Translations under genes and position numbers: made by a program | From: Patagioenas fasciata | Taxonomy: Eukaryota; Chordata; Aves; Columbiformes; Columbidae | DNA: 64,000 nt | Assembly (NCBI RefSeq): GCF_037038585.1 | Contig: NC_092541.1 | Span: 1,125,445-1,189,444, forward strand | Reading direction: 5' to 3' | Notes under the pieces: model-generated | The model's database searches: none | What the model was told of the DNA's origin: nothing | The model's input: only the letters and a program-made list of their open reading frames with translations | Shown: one piece after another, positions 50,608 through 60,400 of the stretch | Position numbering within the stretch: the first letter of the stretch is position 1 | Layout of the letters: each line of letters begins with the position of its first letter

Positions 50608-52053
50608 CCTGCAAAATCCTGCCGGCTAACGACCGGACAAGTATTTCAATGGAAATAACAGGAAGCAACTCCTTTCCTCTGACAGGGGCAGTTTGACTAC
50701 AGGAGACGTGTGAAAAATGAGATTCGCTCAGCGCTGCTTTCAAGCGGCTCTCCCGGCGGGACCCCACGGTGCCGGCCCCCGCGGGCATCGCTCCCGCGCC
50801 CCGGCACCCCGCGCCTCACCCGCCGGCCCAGAGGCTCCGCTCCCCACGCAGCGCGTCCAGTTTTACGAGGCCGCTATTTGTTTACTTGTGTATTTCTCTT
50901 TAATCCTGTCTGGGCTGGGTTGTGAAATCCCTCGTCTCCTGCGTGGAGGGCAGGCAGCCCGGCAGCCGGGGGGAGTGGACGGGGAAGCGTAATGTCCCCG
51001 GGCAGGCGGGGCGGGGGGACCCGTAGCCCCGACATGGTGGCTTCTGGCGCACCCGGGCACCTGCCCCATGGCCGGTATCATCGGGGCAGCCCCTGCTGGG
51101 GCTGGGGAGGGAAGGGTGGTGACAGTGGTGGTGGCACGACTTGCCCGCGGGTGCGAGGCCGACGCAGGCAGGGAGGTGGGGAGAGGGCAGAGACTTGGCT
51201 GGTGTTGCCGGTCCTCACCCTCGACGCCTTCCTCCTGCACCACCCGGCTCTGCCGGAGCCCCCTGCACCTGGCACAGCTCCCAACCACGTCCCCCCGCAC
51301 CAAGGACGACCCCAGCCCCCTGAGGACCGGGCTGAGGCCGGGTGAGCTCATTGCACCTTTGGTTCAGGGCGGAGTGCGAAGCCAAAGCTTCCCCTTTAAC
51401 AGCCCGAGCGTCAATCGGAGCCTGATGGAGCTCAGCTCGGAGGGACCCTCCCTGCTGCGGAAAGATGATCTCGCCGGGCGCCGCGCTCCCCGGCAAACGT
51501 CCTGGCAGAGCTGCCCGAACCTCCCCAAGGCCACGACTCCAGGGCACCGCGGGACCTTTCGGAGGCGAGTGGCTGCATCTGGAAGCCATCAGCCCGTGGC
51601 GCTCTGGGGGCTGTGGGGTTGGAGCCCCTCTGGTCCTGCTCTTTGTTGGAGCCGCTGGAGCCTCCGGTCGGGCGGTGGGAGCCTCTGCCAGGGAGACACC
51701 CAATGATCTCAGCGTGGCCCCCCCGTCCTGGGGCATCCAGAGGGGACAGGCAGGGACGGGATGGGCAGGGACGGGATGGTGGCCGCCAGCCAAAGCCTGC
51801 GCTCGCCCCCGCCCCAGCCTGGCATCCCCATCGCTCCCACCCCGGCGTGCCCAGGAAGGGGCTCAGCCCATACAGGGTCAGCACCCAGCAACCTTCTTCT
51901 AATGCTCCCCCCACCCCAAGGCAGATGCAGGCATCCGGAGCCCCAGGCCCAGCCTCCCCCTGTGCCACTGAACCCACTCCACCCCCAGGAACACCCAGAC
52001 CCCTGCCCATGCTCAGCCCGGTCCCCGTCACCCTCTGCCCCCTTGTCCTGCTG
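50608..52053. other. RAMP2 promoter and spacer to the RAMP-like gene
   Basis: The CpG-rich stretch 50720-50870 probably belongs to the RAMP2 promoter. The rest is GC-rich unique sequence with a short ggcagggacgggatgg repeat near 51745-51780. No canonical poly(A) signal for the RAMP-like gene was recognised, and no other gene. Confidence 0.45.
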
Positions 52054-53720
52054 TTAGTTCCCAGGGCTGGGGGGCAGGACGGCTGTTGCTGGCCCCTCGC
52101 AGGCAGGGGGGCAGGCAGGGGCCAGGCAGCTGCCCGCTGGAGTTTGAGCCCCTTTCCGGACTCTGCTGAGCGTGAGGGCGGCTGCAAGGGGCACAAGGCA
52201 GCTGAGCCCCACAGCCACAGCCACGGCCATCCCGGGGGGCACCCTGCTCAGCGTGGGGGTCCCGGTCCCCGTGCAGTTGGTGAAGTATTCGGCATGGACC
52301 TGCAGGAAGAAGGCGTCGAGGACAGCGCAGGGCCAGGGGCAGGAGAGCAGCTGGGCCAGCAGCTGGGTGCAGCTGGAGAGTTCGCTGTAGGTGCTGTGGA
52401 GGGGTTGTTGTGAGGCCAGCCTGCCAGCACGGGGACAGGGACAGGGACACATCCACTGCGGTGGCCCTGCAAACGTCCCGCTCCAAGCGTGCGTTTGGCA
52501 GCACTGGGGGTGACACTGACCCACCTGCTGATCTGGTCCCAGCGGCAGCGGCTGCTCTCGGGGGTGGCCATGAGGGCGGCATGGAAGGGGGCCCAGCAGT
52601 AGAGGGAGATCCAGTCCTGGTAGGTGTCCTGACAGCGAGCCGGCCCCTCCAGTACCTCCAGCGGCCCTGCAGAGCACCCACCAGACTCCGGGGTGCCACC
52701 CTACCCCTACTTCTGCCCCCAAGCCTGGTTTTGGGTGGGTTATTTGCATTCACCCCAGTGGAACACTCCAAGCTCTGCCCAGCATGGGCCGGTGCCCCAT
52801 TTGCCATGCGGGAGTCCAACACATGGCCCTGGGGATCCCACGCTGGGGCTGCGGGAGCCTCATGGGCTCAGCCAGGTTGGGACCTGAGCTCTTGTGAGCC
52901 CCAGCACAGACCACAGGGGACCCACTGAGGTCTGTGAGCGGAGAGGGAGGACAGCCAGGATGGCAGCTCGACTCACCGTCCTCATCCATGTACAAGTAGT
53001 GATCTGGAAGGACAGACGGTGCTGTCAGCGCTGGCAGGACCTGCATGACCGTGCCAGGACAGGTCTCTGTCCCCCAGTGGTGCAGACACCCCCACCAGCA
53101 GCAGAGCACGATGTGTGGCAGCCATGGCCAGAGCTACACTGGGACGATGGCACCTGGGTCTTACCTTCCTCCTCCAGGTCCCCGTACTCAGTGTCCCCGC
53201 GCCCTGCAGCAAGGAGACACAGGGTGCCAGGGCTGCACAGCCAGCGACAGCCCCAGTGTCCAGCCAGCCTGAAGCACGAGCCGGGGTGATGCCAGCGCAC
53301 CAGACACCCCTTGTCCTCCCAGGCCAACCTGAGCACAGCCAAGGTGACCGGGCCAAGCGGAAGGAAGGAGAGTGGGAGGCTCCTGGCTCTGCCTTGGCCT
53401 TTGCAACCAGGGCAGGGCGGTTTCACCAACCCCATGGGCAGGGAAACATGTGGCAGACCCTGCCCAGAGCACCCTCCAAGGGGAGCCAGAGGAGCTGGAG
53501 CACAGACGAGTTGGGATAGAGGAGATAAATGAGCCAGGGGCACTGTGAGGATGCACTGCCCAGCCAGCCCCTGTGCCTGACCCCCTGGACATCTCCGTGC
53601 AGTCGCCCCCCATGCTGCAACGCACAGCAGCGGCCCCGGTGGCTGCGAGTCGGGGCTGCCCTTACCCCGCTGGAGCAGAGGAAGGAGCAGGCAGCCGAGG
53701 AGCCGCACCCCGAGGAGCAT
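52054..53720 (-). CDS. Second RAMP-family gene, divergent tandem paralogue of RAMP2
   Basis: Five coding exons: 53720-53666, 53203-53165, 53003-52977, 52666-52525, 52393-52054; continuous frame, 200 aa. Exon 1 encodes a Leu-rich signal peptide (MLLGVRLLGCLLLPLLQRG). Exons 2 and 3 (39 and 27 nt) encode a very acidic, Tyr-containing segment (RGDTEYGDLEEEDHYLYMDED). Exon 4 holds RCQDTYQDWISLYCW and RCRWDQIS; exon 5 holds YSELSSCTQLL, VHAEYFTNC and one membrane helix. The Cys pattern, the phase of the junction before YSEL, and the AEYFTNC block match the RAMP fold; YSEL/FFLQVHAEYF is closer to RAMP1 than to RAMP2. The cytoplasmic tail is ~40 residues, against ~10 in known RAMPs. The partner receptor is unknown. 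Family is firm; orthology to RAMP1, RAMP3 or a lost lineage cannot be decided here. Confidence 0.82.
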
Positions 53721-54478
53721 CCTCCCGCCGCCGGGCCCGCTGCTGCCGGGCTGGGGCTGAGCCCGGGGCTTTATCCTGGTCCCTGGCCCATCCCAGTGCT
53801 GCCCGCCCGCTACCGAGCCAATGCCCGGGAAGGTCGGGGGGACGCCGGGCTCCCGCCCCGCCTGACTCAGCGAAGCTCCGAAGGCATCGGCTGCGGGTTC
53901 GGACGGGATGCGGGGCTGCGGGTACCGGCTCGTCCCCCGCGGCCACCCCCACGGGGCCCCCCGCCCCGGACCGCCATCCTTGAGCTGCCGCCGGGCCCGA
54001 GGGGAAGGACAGGGCCCCCGCCGGGCAGCACCCAGCACCGCCCGCTCCCCGCCGCCGGGGCCCCCGCAGCAGGAAAGCCGCCGCCAACAGCTGCTTCCTG
54101 TCCGGCGCCGCCGCAGGAAGCCTGGGGCCCGCCCGGCCGCGGGGACCGGTCCCCCATCGTCCCGCAGCGATACAGCACCCGCGCCTTGCGGGGAGCCGGG
54201 CCCGGCCGTTCGCGCTCCGCGGCCCCGGCTGGGGGGTGCAGAACGACCGGAGCCACCGGAGCGCGGCCGCGGCCGCACCGTGGGGGCGTGACCGCAGAAT
54301 AAGGGCGTGTCTGGGGGCGTGGCGGCAGCATGAGGGGCGTGTCTAGGGGCGGGTTCGCAGTGTGGGGGCGTGACCGCAGAAAAGGGGCGTGTCAGGAGGC
54401 GGGGGCCGAAGGGCGGGGGCGGGGCCGTAGCGGCGCAGGCGCGGTTGCGCAAAGGGGCGCGAGGCCTCCCCCGGCGCG
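53721..54478. promoter_or_regulatory. Divergent CpG promoter of the RAMP-like gene and EZH1
   Basis: 758 bp between divergent start codons, very CpG-rich throughout. The EZH1-proximal half contains the GGGCGTG repeat listed separately. No TATA box. Confidence 0.6.
54279..54405. repeat. GGGCGTG-rich repeat in EZH1 promoter
   Basis: Two nearly identical ~30-bp units (gggggcgtgaccgcagaa plus aaggggcgtgtc type) flank three looser copies, giving about seven GGGCGTG elements, a KLF/SP-like core. It ends ~75 bp before the first EZH1 ATG. Confidence 0.8.
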
Positions 54479-57400
54479 ATGGCCGAGGAGTGAGTGCGGG
54501 GCGGGGGCGGTAGCGGAGCGGCCGGGGGTCCCTGGGGAAGACCCCGGGTCACCCGCGGTGCCCTCTGGGGTCTGGGGGGCAGCGGCCGTGCGGGGCGGGG
54601 GGGACCCGTTCCGCGTCTCCAAGCGGGCTCGGCCCGCTCCGGTGCGGGTCACGGGCACAGCCGAGCTGCGGCTCCCGGTGCGGAGGGGGCCGGTTGGGAA
54701 CCCCCCGGGGCCGTGGCGATGGGGGCCGGGGGGCCGGGAACCCAGCAGCCCCTCCCGGGGCCTCTCGGGGTGCAGCGGGGCCCGGGGCCGCGGGGCGTTC
54801 CGCTCCCGGCTCTGCCCGCCGGGTTTGGGGGTCGGGGCGGGCAGGAGCCGCCGGTTCCCACGGTCCCCCCGGCTTCCCCGTGCGCTTCGAGCCGCGGTCG
54901 CTCCATAACCAGCTCTAGCGCGGTTTTACGCAGTTATTTTTCCCTGTGATGCATTTAAAATCCGCAGGGATTTTTTTTTTCCCCTAATAGCCCTTGTTTA
55001 CGGTTTTAAGCTCTCCGTTCTCTGGTGTTTATTCTTTCCGTACTTTTGTAGGAAAATGGAGCTCGCCACTCCCCCAACATCAAAGTGCATTATATACTGG
55101 AAAAGAAAAGTCAAGTCTGAATACATGCGCCTCCGGCAGCTCAAGAGGTTCCAGGCGAACATGGGAGCCAAGGTACAGAGATAAGGGTGGGAGCTTGGGC
55201 TGAAAGGGTATCGTCTAAATTCTTCACTTGTGGTGATTGAGCAGCTGTCTGATGGGTGCTCGTCCTGCGAATCGATGAGCTGTGTTTTAATTGCATGCTG
55301 GATGAGTTGGAAGGTGTACGACTTCTCCTCGAGCTGCGCTCTGTGTCTGTTGTAGGTAGAAAAGCAGCTCTGGCATCAATAACTGCAGCGGGAGGACTCG
55401 TTTCCACTTGTTCTTTAAAGTATTTCCCTCTCGGTGCTGGTGGGTCTCAGGATTTTAGAAGCAGTTGTCTGGAATCAGGAGTTCTCAAGAGCCTCTGGGT
55501 AGATTTTCAGCCCAGTTTTGTGCCAGCACTGAGTTTAATCAGTTTTCTCACCAGTATCGTCCGTTTGAAATGCCCTGCCTTGCGTATATAATCTCAGGAG
55601 GGTTTTTTGTGTCCTCAACGTGTTTTCCTTACGTTTTGAGCGCTGCTTTCTCTCGTTTCAGGCTCTGTTTGTAGCCAACTTCGCGAAGGTCCATGAAAAG
55701 ACTCAGATTCTGAACGAGGACTGGAAGAAGCTGCGGGTGCAGCCGGTGCAGCTGATGAAGCCGGTCAGCGGACACCCCTTCCTAAAGCAGGTGCGCAGAG
55801 CACGAGGGACACGGCGGCAGCTGCTGGGCTCCAACCGGGGCTTTGCAGGGAGTTGTGAGGCTGCAGGGTCGTTTTTGTGTGTGCTGTCCTATGCCAGCAT
55901 CTTCTGGGATGCAGAAATGGGGGGAAAAAATCCAAGAAAACAAGGTTTTCTTGTGGAAGAGAGACCCCAGGGCTCCGCTGTTTCCCCCAAAGAGCGTTTT
56001 CCTCACTGCCTTTCTCTTCCCTCCTGTTCCAGTGCACCGTTGAGAGCATTTTCCCGGGATTTCCGAGCCAGACGCTGTACATGAGGACCCTGAACACGGT
56101 GGCGCTGGTGCCCATCATGTACTCCTGGTCCCCTCTTCAGCAGAATTTCATGGTAGGTGGCCTTGGTGCGGTCAGTATGCGATTGTTATGGGCTTGTGGA
56201 GCGATTACACCTCCTTGTTTCAAGCGGTATCTACTCGGGGGATGACAGATTGTGTTGTTTTAATTGCTTTTATCATTAAATCCCATAAACCAGCCTCGTA
56301 TTGTATCCACACTGTCTTACCCAGCTGGTCTCTCCTTTACACCTGGCTCCCTGGTAGGGCCACCGTCATTTCACACCATCCAAGGAGTAAATACATCTTT
56401 CCCTTTTATTTTTTCCTTAAGATTTTTCTTCCTTTTTAAACAGGGTTTTGTTTCTTAGGCGGGCCCTTCCCTTTGCAACTGGATCACCATGCTGGTCTCA
56501 CTGTAAGGATGCCACCGAGGACCAGTTTCTCCATCGCAAAAGTGCGGGGAGTGATTTAAATGCAGATTTTGGGGTGGCAGCGTTAAGATTATTGGTTGAA
56601 TAAGCCAGGGGCGCGTGGCTGGGTTGGTGAAGTCCCATGTCCTTGCTCCTGTGGTTAATACAAGAATTCTGCTCAGTTTTGGCTGCGTTGCTCCGTGGAG
56701 CAAGTTTGCTTTACCAGTTCCTCCAACACAACCTCTCTGATGACTTTTGGCTGTTTGTTATTCTTGGCAACGTGTGTGTTTCTGAGCTTCGGAGGCACAG
56801 CTTTTCTTCTTTAAAGCAAATTGTGCTTTCAGGAGTCAGAGTTACGGTGCTGGGATGGGATAACGATGAACCACCGGTGATGAGACAGCTGGAGGCTCAG
56901 CTGGGGGACACAGCCTCTTTTTGCTGCTTTTCTGAGTTAAATCCCGTTTCCTTTTCAGGTGGAGGATGAAACCGTGCTGTGCAATATCCCTTACATGGGA
57001 GACGAGGTGAAGGAAGAAGATGAAACTTTCATCGAAGAGCTTATTAACAACTACGACGGGAAGGTTCACGGAGAGGAAGGTAACCTGGGAGCAGTCAGCA
57101 CTGTCCCTTTGCAAATAGAATGTTAAAATAGCTAGGAAATCAAAAGGTGGCAGCAGTAACCAGCTTTTCTGCCGGAGCTCTTAGAGCAAAAAATCCCCTT
57201 TATCCCCACAAAATAGCGAGGCAGGTTTTAGTCGCTAAAAGTACCGTGCGGCGGGTTTGCGATTTACACCGCTGGCTCACATCTCTGTGCTTCAGAAATG
57301 ATTTCGGGGTCAGTCCTTATCAGCGACGCCGTGTTCCTGGAGCTGGTGAACGCCCTCAATCAGTACTCGGATGAGGAGGAGGAAGGACACAACGATTCCG

Positions 57401-60400
57401 AGGGTAAACAGGAGGATGGGAAAGAGGAGCTGCCGGTCACCAGGAAAAGAAAGCGAACTGCGGCGGAAGGTGGGTTTGGTCGCAGAAATTAGGGATTTGT
57501 GGGTCACGTTTCCATCCTGCCGTGCCCAAGTGGCTGCCCAGCGCTCTCCTGCCATCACTCTTTATTATTATATTAATTATTATTATATCAGTGTGTGGCT
57601 AAGGGCACTAACGAGCTTGGCGCGTTCTGGTCGGGCAGAAGGGAAATCAGTTGTCCTCGTTGTCCCCTGTGGACAAGATAAGAAATCATGGGTGTAAAGC
57701 TGAATTTAGACGAGTCATGGAAAATGATTTCACGGTAAGTTTAGCAGGGCAGGGGGGGCGTTTATGGCCCAAGGAGCCTGCGGGATCTCTGCTCCTGGGG
57801 GTTTCAAAGCGCCGGTCTGGCAAAGCATCTGTCGGTAAGTGCGGATGTAGATCCGCTCCTGCTGCGGGAGGTGAATCTCCTCAGATCCCTCCCTGTTTTC
57901 CAGGGGTTAATGTTCCTCTGCCCTCTCCTGTGCACCTGCAGCTCTTGTTGCACGAGGAGGCTTTGATGTGTGGGATTTTCACGTGTCCTGCGTGACCTCA
58001 GGGATTGCTGACTGGTGGTTTTGTCGTTACCTTTGTTTTGGAACCATACGGGTACCACGAATACCAGGACCTGCTGTAAATGTAGAAAAGCATCGTCTGC
58101 AAACCCTGTCTTGGTAAAAATAAATAAGAGTGGTCCTTAAGGAGTTATTGGTAGTTCTATCGATACGTTGTGCTGCGTCTGGAGATGCCTCAGCCTGGGT
58201 GCAGGACAAAAGGTTTATTCGTTGTGCACGGGATTAACTTTCAGTCTCTTGAAATCCAGCCCTGAACGCCTGCTGGAATTGCTCTGTGGGAGAAGGAAAC
58301 ACACGTTCCCATCCAGCTTAACCGAGGGATTGGCTCTTTTTCTTAGGTAACAAGAAGTGTTCAAAGAAGCGGTTTCCAAACGACATGATCTTCACTGCTA
58401 TTTCCTCCATGTTTCCTGAATACGGCTTCCCAGAGGATATGAAAGAAAGGTAGAAGATCCCTACTGAACTTATCCATTACTTTTCTTAGCAACAGCTGAA
58501 ATCTGCCCAGGGAAGTGGTGGAATTTAAAAGGAAGGGATTTAAAAGGCATTTAGATGAGGTTCTTAGGGATGTGGTTTAGTGCTGGAGTTGGGTTATGGT
58601 TGGGCTCGATGATCCTGAGGGTCTCTTCCAACTGAAATGATTCTGTGTATTTATGTATTTCAGAAAACAGCACTGAGCAGAAAGTGGAGCTCAATTTGCT
58701 GCAGGCTCCATGAGCAGAGTCACTTTTTGAGCGTTAAAAACTTTAGTTTAGCCTCAAGGTGCCTAGGCCGGAGCCCTCTTGGCCCGGATAATCACGTAGT
58801 CACGTAAAACACCTTGAATTAGCAAATAGGCGCATCCGTGAGCGTTTCTCTTTGCGGAACAGGTACCGGGAGCTGACGGAGGTGTCGGACCCCAACGTGC
58901 TGCCGCCGCAGTGCACCCCCAACATCGATGGGCCCTGCGCCAAGTCGGTGCAGCGGGAGCAGTCCCTGCACTCCTTCCACACCCTCTTCTGCCGCCGCTG
59001 CTTCAAATACGACTGCTTCCTGCATCGTAAGTGCAGTCTCGGCCGGATGCTTTCCTGGGTGCTTCATACCTCTATACATACGCCTTCACTTAGTGTCTGT
59101 GCCTCCCCGGAGCTTTGCGGTGGAGCTTTTTAGGAGCTGACAGGTTGCCCAGAAGCCTTTTTGTAAAGACGGCTCCGCTCTTGCCCTCAAATGGATGGCA
59201 GAGCGACCTGCGTGGCCGTCCCCTTTGTCACCGCTGCTCAGCGCGGCGCCTTTGAGCCTCCTGGCGGCTTGGGCCAGCAATCCCGCTGCAAATAGATGTT
59301 ACCCTTGCTTTGCAGAAGCTCATCAGGGGAAAGGGATGAATGTTTCACTTCCAAAAGTCTGGACGTGCCCCCCTGTGTTTTGTTGCTTTGCTGGAACTTT
59401 CAGCTTTCATCTTAATCACGTTCCTGCGGTTTGTCCGGCCAAAAGCCTTTGGGACCCTGGTTCAGCTGTTGGACCTGTTGTTTCCCAGGTCTAAGGGCCT
59501 CTTTGGAAAGTCACAGGACTCTTTTTTTCCAGTGAATTATTTATTAAAAGATAAACTGTTAAGATCATGTGTTCTTATTGTTTCAGTCTGAAAGCAGATC
59601 CTTTTTTCCTATGGCCTCTCCTACCCCCAGCGCTGCTGGGTGTCCAGAATGGGTTGGATTGGGGTGACCGTGGTCCCCGCTGCTGGGGCATCTCGGTGAC
59701 TCCCCCTCACCTTCCCTGAGCTCTGCTGTCCCTGTCCCTTGCAGCATTTGGGGAAACCCTTAGAGGATGCTAATAGTAAAGATAACTATTATTTTTTCAG
59801 CTTTTCACGCCACTCCTAATGTGTACAAACGGAAGAACAGAGAGACCAAGATCGAGCCGGATCCCTGCGGAGCAGACTGTTTCCTCTGGCTGGTACGTTT
59901 CTCATGTTGAGACCAGGAGAGATGGGACCTGGCCAGCCCAGCTCTGCAGGGCCCTGTGGGTCCTCTTCCCAACCTCGAGGAGTTTTCAGAGTCAGTTCTC
60001 AGCCTCCTTGGCTTCGTGGGGAGCACAGATCCAACTACAGACCTTAGCAGATGCGTATTTTAGCAAATCTGCAGCGAAGTCTGATTTGGTAGCTAGCAGA
60101 TGGGAAAGTGCAGGGAGAAATGATTTCCCTGGGCTCAGTGCAGCGTTTGAAAAATGAAGCCTGGGTTAAAAACGCTGAGAAGGGGGCCTGGCATGCGTGG
60201 GGAAGGCTTGAACTATTTGAAAAGTGATTTTTTGCAGCGCTACAGCCTGTGTGAGCGGGGCTGGGAGCTGCGGAGGGAAGAGCTGGCTGTGGGGAGGTGG
60301 GTGCGTTTGGGGGTGTTGGAGACACGGGGCGTCCTGGGGAGCAGAGGATGGGAGGACATCACTGCACGGGTGAGAGATGGGGCTGCGGAGTGGAGGGACA

